13,958 bases of DNA from Ahrensia sp. (GTDB lineage: Bacteria; Pseudomonadota; Alphaproteobacteria; Rhizobiales; Rhizobiaceae), in NCBI GenBank assembly GCA_003233475.1, contig QILU01000233.1, positions 1 through 13,958 on the forward strand, written 5' to 3'. Below the pieces are notes generated by a model that saw only the letters and a program-made list of their open reading frames with translations, made no database searches and was not told the origin of the DNA. The first letter of the stretch is position 1, and every line of letters begins with the position of its first letter. Position numbers and translations under genes: made by a program. Positions 1-7,528 of the stretch are shown piece by piece.

Positions 1-589
1 ACAGGCCATGTTCCACAACACCTGGAATGGTGATTAAACTCATGGCGAGCGCTATTGGATCAGCAATGCGGCCAAAAGATGCGTCAAGAATCAAATGCCC
101 GCCATCGGTAACAAAGGGCTGGTCATTGTCTGTCAGGCGCAATGCAATATCGCCGCTCATTTCCTGCTGGACACAAATTTTATGAACCAGCTGCCGGGTT
201 GCCGCCAATCCAAATTTATTCACCTCAATGGGTAATGGGAAATCGCCCAGGAATTCGACCATTTTGCTGTCATCAGCAATGACAATCATTTGTTGAGAAG
301 CGGCAGCGACAATCTTTTCGCGCCACAATGCCCCGCCTGCGCCCTTGATAAGATTAAGGGCCGGATCAATTTCATCTGCACCATCGATGGTCAAATCGAG
401 CTCAGGTGTCTCGTCAAGCGTTGTCAGGGGAACGCCCAATTCATTGCAAAGTTGAGCGGTGCGTTTTGACGTTGGCACGCCAATAATTTTCAAACCGCCA
501 TTCACGGCTTCCGCCAGCACCCGCACGAAGGCTTCAGCGGTTGAACCGGTGCCAATGCCAAGTTTCATACCGTCCTGGACGTAATCCAT
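1..589 (-). CDS. rpiA: Ribose-5-phosphate isomerase A, 3' end outside window, N-terminus abnormal
   Basis: Interconverts ribose 5-phosphate and ribulose 5-phosphate in the cytosolic pentose phosphate pathway. I translated the minus strand from the ATG at 587-589. It gives [20 protein letters not shown] near the start, then the phosphate-binding GTGST loop, the DGADEID active-site motif, a KGAGGAL..REK segment and FPLPIEV, all RpiA hallmarks. About 196 residues are visible, and roughly 30 C-terminal residues lie beyond base 1. The start is odd. Family members usually have about 16 residues before the YV.DG segment, forming a first helix, but here there are two. A likely original start (MSDSLK, ATG at 612-614) lies 25 bases upstream in a different frame, and a TGA blocks in-frame extension. 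The helix has therefore been lost by an out-of-frame deletion of about 20 bases, or the sequence is wrong there. The gene is divergent from the HAD phosphatase gene. Family identity is near certain; the start is uncertain. Confidence 0.9.
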   Translation of the reverse strand, partial: MDYVQDGMKLGIGTGSTAEAFVRVLAEAVNGGLKIIGVPTSKRTAQLCNELGVPLTTLDETPELDLTIDGADEIDPALNLIKGAGGALWREKIVAAASQQMIVIADDSKMVEFLGDFPLPIEVNKFGLAATRQLVHKICVQQEMSGDIALRLTDNDQPFVTDGGHLILDASFGRIADPIALAMSLITIPGVVEHGL

Positions 590-753
590 AACGGGCTTTC
601 AAAGAATCAGACATATTTTCCGCCCATGAGAATTATTCCGGTCGCGATACCATGGCATCAACACTCCCGCCAACGCAATTTATTGGTTACAAACACATAA
701 GAGCGCAATCGGGGCTGTTCAATTTATCCGCTATCAAATAGGGAAGTGCTGAT
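590..753. promoter_or_regulatory. Divergent intergenic region between rpiA and gph
   Basis: About 164 bases that must contain the start signals for both divergent genes. It includes the apparent ancestral rpiA start (ATG at 612-614 on the minus strand, MSDSLK) with a GGCGGAAA sequence just before it, now out of frame with the rest of rpiA. I could not assign confident promoter boxes or an operator. Confidence 0.35.
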
Positions 754-1425
754 ATGGCTGGAAAAACCAAAACATTGGTGTTTGATCTGGATGGAACGCT
801 GGTCGACAGTGTTCGCGATCTTGTGCCGGCGCTTAACCGCACGACAGCAATTGATGGCCTTCCCCCTGTCTCCCAAGCCGAGGTTGGCCCTATTGTTGGC
901 CAGGGCGCATCAAAAATGATGGAGCTGGCTTTTCAGCTTCATAAACGCCCCCTGTCAAAATCACGCCATCAGGAATTGTTCTCGATCTTTCTTGAAAATT
1001 ACGAAGCCCATATTGCTGATGAAACAATATTCTATGATGGTGTATTAGAAGCCTTGGACGGGTTAGCGAGTGAAAACTGGCGCTTTGCCATATGCACGAA
1101 TAAGTATGAGCGTTTTGCCCGTAAATTACTTCGGGAGTTAGGGGAAACCGAACGCTTCCCGGTTGTTACCGGCGGCGACACATTTTCGTTCAAAAAGCCC
1201 GATCCGGCCCACATACTTGAAACAGTCAAATTGGCGGGAGGCGATCCATCCAGATCCATTATGGTGGGGGATAGTATCAATGATATTGTAGCGGCCAAGG
1301 CAGCGAATGTATCCACAATTGCCGTGGATTTCGGTTATACAGATATTCCAGTGTCAGAAATGAAACCGGATGCTATAATAAGCCATTTCAGCGAATTGCC
1401 TGAAATTGTGAATACAATGCTTTAA
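754..1425 (+). CDS. gph: HAD-superfamily phosphatase, phosphoglycolate phosphatase-like (Gph)
   Basis: Predicted cytosolic phosphatase of 223 residues that would hydrolyse 2-phosphoglycolate to glycolate, which arises from oxygenase chemistry or DNA repair. All four HAD motifs are visible. Motif I is DLDGT (nucleophile D11, acid/base D13). Motif II is the threonine of ICTN (about T115). Motif III is a lysine in FKKPDP (K147/K148). Motif IV is GDSINDI (D173, D177), which binds magnesium. Residues 15-90 form the alpha-helical C1-type cap of the Gph/PGMB subfamily. The ATG follows a purine-rich AGGGAAG about 7 bases upstream. The gene sits next to rpiA, an association I recall for gph in alphaproteobacteria and one that supports this over other HAD substrates. 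Related phosphatases with pyrophosphate or sugar phosphate substrates cannot be excluded from sequence alone. Confidence 0.85.
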   Translation: MAGKTKTLVFDLDGTLVDSVRDLVPALNRTTAIDGLPPVSQAEVGPIVGQGASKMMELAFQLHKRPLSKSRHQELFSIFLENYEAHIADETIFYDGVLEALDGLASENWRFAICTNKYERFARKLLRELGETERFPVVTGGDTFSFKKPDPAHILETVKLAGGDPSRSIMVGDSINDIVAAKAANVSTIAVDFGYTDIPVSEMKPDAIISHFSELPEIVNTML

Positions 1426-1453
1426 GAATTACTAGCAAAACAGCGCGTACTGC

Positions 1454-1885
1454 TTACGACAGCATTGCTTTTGCAACGTCGCCTGGAGGAATATCCAGTA
1501 AAGCCGCGACCCGCTCCACCAGCACCACCTCAGTTTCATGCAATCGCCCGTCGGCAAAAACCATTTCCCACATATGTGACACGAGGGTCATCAGTTCATT
1601 TTTAGAGAAACCGGCTTTGATAATTTTTGCAGTTGATTCCATTCCCTTTTGATCAAAACTCTGATTTTTCGCATGCTCAATCAATTCCTGGGATTCGATT
1701 TCACTCAACTCAAATTCATCGCATAATATTCTTGTCAGCCTATCCAGCTCTTTCGGATGGCTTTGGCCGTCAACTGGCATAACCATGAACAAAAAAGACG
1801 CAACGGCCCGCCGCAACGGAAATTGTGCGTCCGCTTCATCCAGTATTATTAACTGCCGATTTATCTCTTCAATATCTTTTGGCAT
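1454..1885 (-). CDS. TerB-family (tellurite resistance protein B-like) protein
   Basis: A 143-residue, all-helical, cytosolic TerB-like protein. The fold shows as two similar halves, each with an acidic turn followed by a helix: VDGQSHPKELDRL at residues 38-50 and FADGRLHETEVVLVERV at 110-126. In TerB structures these turns carry the acidic metal-binding residues, here D39, E46, D112 and E117/E119. The function of stand-alone TerB proteins is mostly unknown, and the tellurite link comes from the ter operon, none of which is nearby, so a resistance role is not claimed. I chose the ATG at 1883-1885, which has a GAGGG ribosome-binding site 5 bases upstream. A TTG six codons earlier (1901-1903) extends the frame but lies upstream of that site. 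It converges with the HAD gene, whose stop is only 28 bases away. Confidence 0.8.
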   Translation of the reverse strand: MPKDIEEINRQLIILDEADAQFPLRRAVASFLFMVMPVDGQSHPKELDRLTRILCDEFELSEIESQELIEHAKNQSFDQKGMESTAKIIKAGFSKNELMTLVSHMWEMVFADGRLHETEVVLVERVAALLDIPPGDVAKAMLS

Positions 1886-2098
1886 TTCAACCCTCGGAAA
1901 CAATCACAACACGCTTCTCTTGCATCGATTCGTGAGCGGCCTGTTCTGTGTCATTTTACCATTCCACAGCAATAAATCTATTCCATAGGATTAATTTCTC
2001 AATAATATTACTTTTTTAGAAACAACGGGAGGCTTGAGTTAAGTGCCCCGGCAGCGTTAGATGGTTGCCATCAAGGAAACAAATAAAAACCGAAAACC
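1886..2098. other. Divergent intergenic region between terB-like and fumarase genes
   Basis: This stretch of about 213 bases must hold the promoters for both flanking divergent genes. It is AT-rich between 1970 and 2025. It contains a strong Shine-Dalgarno-like GGGAGG at 2027-2032, too far (about 66 bases) from the fumarase ATG to serve it. A 13-codon open frame starts at ATG 2061 and ends with TGA at 2100-2102, overlapping the fumarase start as ATGA. A small GATGG/CCATC inverted repeat lies at 2060-2072. I could not assign confident -35/-10 boxes. Confidence 0.4.
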
Positions 2099-3745
2099 AT
2101 GACAACGACCATGCCCAATGAAAACCCAACCGCCAATTCCCACGTCGATTTGTTTCCGCTTGAGGCAGATCAAACCCCCTATCGCAAACTCAGCTCTAAA
2201 TTTGTGTCTGAAATTAAGGTGGACGGAACAGCCTTTTTGAAAATTGAGCCCGAGGCTATTCGCCTGCTTGCGGAACAGGCTTTCATTGATATCAACCATT
2301 TGCTGCGACCGGAGCATCTTAAACAGCTGGCGTCAATTCTGGAAGACAGTGAAGCCACTCAAAATGACAGGTTTGTGGCATTCGATTTATTGAAGAACGC
2401 TAATATTGCGGCGGGCGGGGTTTTGCCCATGTGTCAGGATACCGGCACTGCCATTGTAATGGGAAAACGGGGTCGTGCGGTTCTTACCAACAATCTTGAC
2501 GAGGCGTCCATCTCGCAAGGGATCATGGACGCATATTTTAAGAAGAACCTGCGCTATTCCCAACTGGCTCCCTTATCCATGTTTGAAGAGCAAAACACCA
2601 AAAACAACCTGCCCGCTCAAATCGATATCTACTCTGAGGGCGAAGACGCCTATAAATTTCTGTTCATCGCCAAAGGTGGCGGCTCCGCCAACAAGACATT
2701 TTTCTACCAGGGCAGCCCTTCCCTGCTTACCCATGACCGAATGATTGACTTTCTGGCTGAAAAAATACTCACGTTAGGCACCGCCGCATGCCCGCCATAC
2801 CATCTGGCTATTGTTATCGGCGGCACTTCAGCGGAGCAAAACCTTAAAACCGTTAAACTGGCTTCCACCAAATATTATGATTCTTTACCCACATCTGGCA
2901 GCGAAATCGGCCATGCTTTTCGTGATCTGGATATGGAGCGCGAAATTCACAAGCTTACGCAAAATATGGGTGTTGGTGCCCAATTTGGCGGCAAGTATTT
3001 TTGCCATGATGTTCGGGTTGTCCGCCTGCCCCGCCACGGCGCTTCCCTGCCCATTGGGCTGGGGGTTTCCTGTTCGGCAGACCGGCAGGCCATGGGCAAA
3101 ATTACCCGTGACGGAGTTTTCCTGGAAAAGCTGGAAACGGAACCCGCAAAATTTATGCCGGAAATTGATGAGGCCGAATTTTCCGGCGGGGTGGTGGAAA
3201 TTGATCTCAACAAACCGATGCAAGAAATTCTTGCCGAGCTTTCCAAACACAAGGTCAAAACCCGCCTTTCGCTGAATGGCACAATTGTTGTCGCCCGTGA
3301 TCTGGCCCATGCAAAAATCCGCGCTCTTTTGGAAGCGGGAGATGAAATGCCTCAATATATGAAGGATCATCCGGTCTATTATGCAGGTCCTGCAAAAACC
3401 CCCACCGGCATGGCCTCCGGTTCCTTCGGCCCCACAACCGCCGGGCGAATGGATTCATTTGTAGATCAGTTTCAGTCATTCGGCGGGTCAATGATAATGC
3501 TGGCCAAGGGAAACCGTTCTCGGCAGGTTCGTGAAGCCTGCAAACAACATGGCGGCTTTTACCTTGGCTCCATCGGCGGCCCGGCGGCAAGATTGGCGCA
3601 GGACTGCATCAAGAAAGTCGAAGTACTGGAATACGAGGAACTGGGAATGGAGGCGATTTGGAAAATAGAAGTCGTAAATTTCCCGGCCTTTATCGTGATT
3701 GATGACAAGGGAAATGATTTCTATCAGGAATTGAATTTGGGATAG
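2099..3745 (+). CDS. Fumarate hydratase class I (4Fe-4S, FumA/FumB type)
   Basis: Oxygen-sensitive [4Fe-4S] enzyme that hydrates fumarate to L-malate in the citric acid cycle. It is 548 residues, the full length of the fused two-domain FumA/FumB type. The three cluster-ligating cysteines are present: C112 ([10 protein letters not shown]), C231 (TAACPPYH) and C325 (GVSCSADRQ), matching the three ligands of E. coli FumA. The C-terminal beta-domain carries the [22 protein letters not shown] signature (about residues 427-450). The ATG at 2099 is the first start after an in-frame TAA and has no good Shine-Dalgarno sequence. An ATG four codons on (2111) is possible. A short upstream frame overlaps the start, so translational coupling is conceivable. 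fumA and fumB cannot be told apart by sequence, so no symbol is given. No other citric acid cycle gene is in the window. Confidence 0.95.
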   Translation: MTTTMPNENPTANSHVDLFPLEADQTPYRKLSSKFVSEIKVDGTAFLKIEPEAIRLLAEQAFIDINHLLRPEHLKQLASILEDSEATQNDRFVAFDLLKNANIAAGGVLPMCQDTGTAIVMGKRGRAVLTNNLDEASISQGIMDAYFKKNLRYSQLAPLSMFEEQNTKNNLPAQIDIYSEGEDAYKFLFIAKGGGSANKTFFYQGSPSLLTHDRMIDFLAEKILTLGTAACPPYHLAIVIGGTSAEQNLKTVKLASTKYYDSLPTSGSEIGHAFRDLDMEREIHKLTQNMGVGAQFGGKYFCHDVRVVRLPRHGASLPIGLGVSCSADRQAMGKITRDGVFLEKLETEPAKFMPEIDEAEFSGGVVEIDLNKPMQEILAELSKHKVKTRLSLNGTIVVARDLAHAKIRALLEAGDEMPQYMKDHPVYYAGPAKTPTGMASGSFGPTTAGRMDSFVDQFQSFGGSMIMLAKGNRSRQVREACKQHGGFYLGSIGGPAARLAQDCIKKVEVLEYEELGMEAIWKIEVVNFPAFIVIDDKGNDFYQELNLG

Positions 3746-3811
3746 AAATTATTAATCCCGAATTTCAATATTTCCTTTGACGCAAGGCCTGCGCTCATTC
3801 ACGGCTGATTG

Positions 3812-4705
3812 ATGAACAATATTTCCCCCAATACCCGCGGTGCGATTTTTATGCTGCTGACCATGGCGGGATATGTGCTGAACGATATGTTCGTCAAACT
3901 CACCCTTGCCGAACTCAACCTTTTTCAGTCGATTTTTATTCGCGGTATTTTTGCCTTTACACTGTTAATTCCCCTAGCCTGGTGGATGGGAGCTTTCAAA
4001 TCGGAAAACGGAACTCTGGCATCTTTGAAACACCCCATGGTATTTTGGCGAGTTCTGGGTGAAACGGCCGGGACATTCTTTTTCCTGACCGCCCTGAAGC
4101 ACATGCCGATTGGCAATATTACCGCGATTTTACAAACATTGCCTTTGACAATCACTCTAAGCGCCGCCTTGTTTTTGGGCGAAACGGTGGGTTGGCGAAG
4201 ATATGTGGCGATTTTTATCGGCTTCTTTGGGGTTTTGCTGATTATTAAACCGGGAACGGAGGGGTTCGATATTTTTGCAATATACGCCCTTATTGCCACA
4301 GGCTTTATTACCCTGCGCGATATTGCGACCCGCCAAATACCGGATACCACCCCGACCCTGCTGGTCAGTCTTTTAACGGCGTTCGCCATTTTGGCATTAG
4401 GGGGAATTGGCAGCCTGTTTCAGCCATGGGTGGAAATGCAGCCAATCCATTTGATTTACCTCTTCAGTGCCGCCTGCGCCATCACCATTGGCTACGTGTT
4501 TTCAATTCTTACCATGAGGCACGGCGAGGTTAGTTTCATCGCCATGTTCCGGTATTCATCGCTAATATGGGCGCTGTTGATCGGGTATTTTGTGTTTGGA
4601 GAAATTCCAGATTCAATCGCCATGCTTGGTGCGATTATCGTTGTTGGCAGTGGGTTGTTCACATTTTATCGCGAGCGGCAGATCAATCGGGGCGGCGCTG
4701 ATTAA
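3812..4705 (+). CDS. EamA/DMT-superfamily transporter
   Basis: Inner-membrane permease of 297 residues in the drug/metabolite transporter superfamily, built from two EamA repeats of about five transmembrane helices each (roughly residues 8-140 and 150-285). Typical signs are the opening YVLNDMFVKL helix, FIRGIFAF in helix 2, a GETAGTFFFLTALKHMP helix 3, and the repeat-ending ...LSAALFLGETVGWRRYVAIFIGFFGVLLI pattern, echoed at the C-terminus by VFGEIPDSIAMLGAIIVVGSG. The substrate cannot be read from sequence; relatives export amino acids, metabolites or nucleotide derivatives. I chose the ATG at 3812; a TTG immediately before it is possible. The ribosome-binding site is weak. The gene lies 66 bases after the fumarase gene on the same strand, so read-through is possible but a shared function is not implied. 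Confidence 0.9.
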   Translation: MNNISPNTRGAIFMLLTMAGYVLNDMFVKLTLAELNLFQSIFIRGIFAFTLLIPLAWWMGAFKSENGTLASLKHPMVFWRVLGETAGTFFFLTALKHMPIGNITAILQTLPLTITLSAALFLGETVGWRRYVAIFIGFFGVLLIIKPGTEGFDIFAIYALIATGFITLRDIATRQIPDTTPTLLVSLLTAFAILALGGIGSLFQPWVEMQPIHLIYLFSAACAITIGYVFSILTMRHGEVSFIAMFRYSSLIWALLIGYFVFGEIPDSIAMLGAIIVVGSGLFTFYRERQINRGGAD

Positions 4706-4790
4706 GTGCGCAATTATTCACCCTCCCCCTACTGGCGCATTCTTTTATGCGGGCGTATCAAGGATCAAGCGATTCCACCGGTAGTTAGTA

Positions 4791-6011
4791 ATGTCTGACG
4801 TCATAAAATCGAAAAAAAAATGGCGCGGGGCAACCACTCCACCCCATATCGCAACCCTCGTCCTGATCGCCGGATCATCGGTCATGACGATGAATATATT
4901 TTTGCCGATGTTGCCGGCCATTGCCGATGATCTGAATACAACCCACGCAGTTGCCCAATATGTTTTGACGATTTTTCTTGTTGCCACCGCGTGCATACAA
5001 TTGATTGTCGGCCCCCTGGCAGACCGGTATGGACGACGACCGGTGTTGTTGGTGGCGACAGTAGTCTTCGCCCTGGCCACCCTCATCTGCATTTTTGCCA
5101 CATCAATAGAAATGCTGTTGTTTGGTCGCGTTTTGCAGGCTGCAACCGCGACATCCATGGCGTTGAGTCGCGCCATTGTTCGCGATCTTTACGAGCGCTC
5201 AAAAGCCGCCAGTATGATGGGTTATATCACTATGGCGATGGCAGTAATTCCCATGCTTACCCCAGCTATCGGCGGTTATGTAGGGGAGCTTTACGGCTGG
5301 CAGGCACCATTTGTGGTAACATTTGGGGTTGCAATTTTAATACTGACGGTAATTTATTTCGATTTGGGTGAAACCCATCAACCAGTATTGAACTCTCTTT
5401 CAGAACAGGTGTCAGATTATTTCTCGTTGCTGCGGGAACCGGAACTTTGGGGCTACTTTCTTTGTTCAACTTTTTGTTCCGGAGCATATTTTGCCTTCCT
5501 GGGCGGAGCGCCCTTTGTAGGCAATGAAATAGTAAAAATGACCCCTTCCAGCTTGGGTCTTTATTTTGCCTTTGTCGCCATTGGATACATGGCAGGTAAC
5601 TTTTTTTCCGGCCGTTTTTCCGAACGCGTGGGCATTGAACCCATGATGCTTTACGGTGGGCTGGTAGGCTGCGTAGGTGTAAGCATCGCGCTTTTTTTGA
5701 TGACAAGTTTCTCCCCGCGGGCCGAGTATCTGTTTATTCCCATGATGCTGGTGGGTATGGGCAATGGCATGACATTGCCAAACGCCAGTGCGGGGGCCGT
5801 TAGTGTGCGCCCGGATCTTGCCGCATCAGCCTCCGGGATCAATGGTTTTCTTACCATTGGCGGGGGGGCGGCCTTAGCAAGCCTGGCTGGATCTCTAATC
5901 ACGGTGGAAAACCAGGCACTGCCGCTCTACGTTATTATGTTCATTTCTTCTTTTGCTGGCGCAGGAGTGGCAGCCTGGATGTATTTTCGCGCAAAAAAGA
6001 AAGTTGTTTGA
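4791..6011 (+). CDS. MFS transporter, Bcr/CflA-type drug:proton antiporter
   Basis: Inner-membrane major facilitator of 406 residues with about 12 predicted transmembrane helices, beginning after a basic N-terminal tail (KSKKKWRG). Motif A is clear in the loop after helix 2 (GPLADRYGRRPVL, residues 74-86). Helix 4 has the SRAIVRDLYE segment characteristic of the Bcr/CflA family. Antiporter motif C follows in helix 5 (MLTPAIGGYVGELYGWQ). Bcr/CflA members export bicyclomycin, chloramphenicol, sulfonamides or small metabolites; the substrate here is unknown. The ATG at 4791 has only a weak upstream GGTAG. The C-terminus ends in a short basic tail (FRAKKKVV). It lies 85 bases after the EamA transporter gene on the same strand, and 31 bases before fdhD. 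Confidence 0.9.
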   Translation: MSDVIKSKKKWRGATTPPHIATLVLIAGSSVMTMNIFLPMLPAIADDLNTTHAVAQYVLTIFLVATACIQLIVGPLADRYGRRPVLLVATVVFALATLICIFATSIEMLLFGRVLQAATATSMALSRAIVRDLYERSKAASMMGYITMAMAVIPMLTPAIGGYVGELYGWQAPFVVTFGVAILILTVIYFDLGETHQPVLNSLSEQVSDYFSLLREPELWGYFLCSTFCSGAYFAFLGGAPFVGNEIVKMTPSSLGLYFAFVAIGYMAGNFFSGRFSERVGIEPMMLYGGLVGCVGVSIALFLMTSFSPRAEYLFIPMMLVGMGNGMTLPNASAGAVSVRPDLAASASGINGFLTIGGGAALASLAGSLITVENQALPLYVIMFISSFAGAGVAAWMYFRAKKKVV

Positions 6012-6042
6012 AGAAGGGCCTAACAGCGGCTACAGTTAAATT

Positions 6043-6918
6043 ATGAGCCAAAACAAGCGCCTTATCGTGCAGCCAAATCCGAATGATGAGCGATTGACCA
6101 CCGCTGTTTCCGGCACCAATGAGCAGGGCAGGAAAACCAATATTCGTGTGGTCAACGAACGCCCCTTGACCCTGTTTCTCAACCGGCAGGAGATTGTCAC
6201 CATGATGACTATTGGTGACCATCCAGAGATTTTAGGGTTGGGCTATCTCATCAATCAAAATATGCTCAAGCCTTCCGACCCAATTAAAAAAATTGATTAC
6301 GATGATGAGTTGGGCGTTGTTGTTGTGCGCACGGATTTTGAAACCCGCTTTGAAGATAAAATGAAAAAGAAAGTGCGCACTTCAGGCTGCGCTCAAGGCA
6401 CAATATTCGGGGATGTAATTGACGCATTTGACGATATCCAACTGGAAAGCAACGCCCGGTTAAAAACCTCATGGCTGTATTCCCTCACCAAACAAATCAA
6501 CACCACCCCAAGCTTGTATTTAGAGGCCGGGGCTATTCATGGCTGTGTGTTGTGTGAGCGGGACCAGGCGCTTGTGTATATGGAAGATGTGGGACGCCAC
6601 AACGCGGTCGACAAAATTGCCGGATGGATGGCGGTTAACAATGCAAAAGCCAACAATAAAATTTTCTATACAACCGGACGGTTGACCAGTGAAATGGTCA
6701 TTAAAACCGTGATGATGGGAATTCCAATTTTAGTTTCCCGCTCCGGCTTTACCGCCTGGGGTGTTGAATTGGCGCGTAAATCCGGACTTACACTTATTGG
6801 CAGGGCACGCGGCAAACGTTTTACCATTTTGGCCGGGGAACAGCGGGTTGTGTTTGATAGCGATAATTTTTCAACCGAAGAAGAGGATACCAAACACACC
6901 CGAAAAGGTGCGTTGTGA
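6043..6918 (+). CDS. fdhD: Formate dehydrogenase accessory sulfurtransferase FdhD
   Basis: A 291-residue FdhD-family protein. In E. coli, FdhD accepts sulfur from IscS and passes it to the molybdenum cofactor of formate dehydrogenase. Recognisable blocks are the N-terminal PLTLFLN, the GLGYLI helix, the catalytic-loop TSGCAQGT (C116), and the C-terminal VYMEDVGRHNAVDKI (179-192) and SRSGFTAWGVELA (232-244) motifs. The E. coli loop has two cysteines as CGVC; here only C116 remains and the +3 position is glycine. An extra CVLC pair (C168, C171) precedes the EDVGRHN motif, and I believe similar forms occur in other bacteria. There is no Shine-Dalgarno sequence, and an in-frame TAA at 6037 fixes the start at or after 6043. 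It overlaps mobA by 4 bases, forming a cofactor-maturation operon; no formate dehydrogenase subunit is in the window. Confidence 0.9.
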   Translation: MSQNKRLIVQPNPNDERLTTAVSGTNEQGRKTNIRVVNERPLTLFLNRQEIVTMMTIGDHPEILGLGYLINQNMLKPSDPIKKIDYDDELGVVVVRTDFETRFEDKMKKKVRTSGCAQGTIFGDVIDAFDDIQLESNARLKTSWLYSLTKQINTTPSLYLEAGAIHGCVLCERDQALVYMEDVGRHNAVDKIAGWMAVNNAKANNKIFYTTGRLTSEMVIKTVMMGIPILVSRSGFTAWGVELARKSGLTLIGRARGKRFTILAGEQRVVFDSDNFSTEEEDTKHTRKGAL

Positions 6919-7528
6919 AAATCGCTGGTGTCATTCTGGCCGGAGGACAATCCCGCCGAATGGGGGGAACGGAAAAAAGCCTACTTCGCGTTGGTGGCAA
7001 AGCTCAAATTTCCTGGGTAAGTGACTGTCTTACCTCGCAGGTGGAAAGTTTAGCGCTAAACGCCAATGGAGACCCTTTCCGGTTCAGCTTCTTAAAGCTT
7101 CCGGTTCTGGCAGATGTTGTTGAGGGGTTTGTCGGACCGCTCGCAGGGGTTTTGACCGGCATGCGCTGGGCCGCTTCACTTGATCAAACCACCCATATCA
7201 TAACGGCGGCGGCGGACACCCCTTTCATTCCTCGTGATTTAGTCAATAAATTGAAGGCCTCAATAGACGATGATGAACACATCGCCATGGCTTCGAGCAA
7301 CGGGCGCATTCACCCGGTTTTTGGCCTGTGGCCGATCAGCCTGGCCGATGCGCTTGAAAATTTTCTGGTGAAGGAAGATCAAAGAAAAATACTTGTGCTG
7401 AACGTTACACGATGCACGAGGTTGTTTTTGATACAGATGGCAAAGACCCGTTTTTCAACATCAACACGCCTGAAGATTTAGAAACCGCGCAAGCAATGGT
7501 TGAGGAATATCAAAATGAGCAAGGATAG
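6915..7528 (+). pseudogene. mobA: Molybdenum cofactor guanylyltransferase MobA, frameshifted near 3' end
   Basis: MobA transfers GMP from GTP to molybdopterin, making the bis-MGD cofactor used by formate dehydrogenases. The GTG start overlaps the fdhD stop (GTGA, 6915-6918). The nucleotide-binding loop LAGGQSRRMGG (residues 8-18) and EKSLL follow, then VGPLAGVLTGM, AAADTPFIP and HPVFGLWP, all family motifs. Around base 7395-7400 the frame breaks. The first frame runs on as an unrelated tail to 7481, while the correct ending (YTMHEVVFDTDGK, then the MobA-typical FFNINTPEDLETA) is in the other frame and stops at 7528. One missing base, for example a G in CTTGTG(G)CTGAA, would restore a 204-residue protein of normal length. 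The break is either a real mutation replacing the last 45 or so residues, or a sequencing error. The true end overlaps the moeA start by 14 bases. Confidence 0.85.

Noticed and set aside
1435..1475. GCAAAA...TTTTGC pairing between the convergent HAD and TerB-like genes as a shared terminator.
   Set aside because: The internal part pairs poorly and half of it lies inside the TerB-like coding region.
1454..1885. A tellurite-resistance (ter) stress locus.
   Set aside because: Only one TerB-like gene is present, with no terC, terD or terZ neighbours.
2885..3370. Long open frames on the minus strand opposite the fumarase gene.
   Set aside because: Their translations show no domain pattern, and the plus-strand frame encodes an intact, highly conserved enzyme.
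3743..3766. Inverted repeat GAAATT/AATTTC after the fumarase gene as a terminator.
   Set aside because: It is an AT-rich six-base stem with a large loop and no clean T-tract.
4736..4751. Hairpin CGCAT/ATGCG between the EamA and MFS transporter genes as a terminator.
   Set aside because: The stem is only 5 bases and no T-run follows it.
4745..5176. Minus-strand frame of about 143 codons opposite the MFS gene.
   Set aside because: It is a shadow frame; the opposite strand encodes clear MFS motifs.
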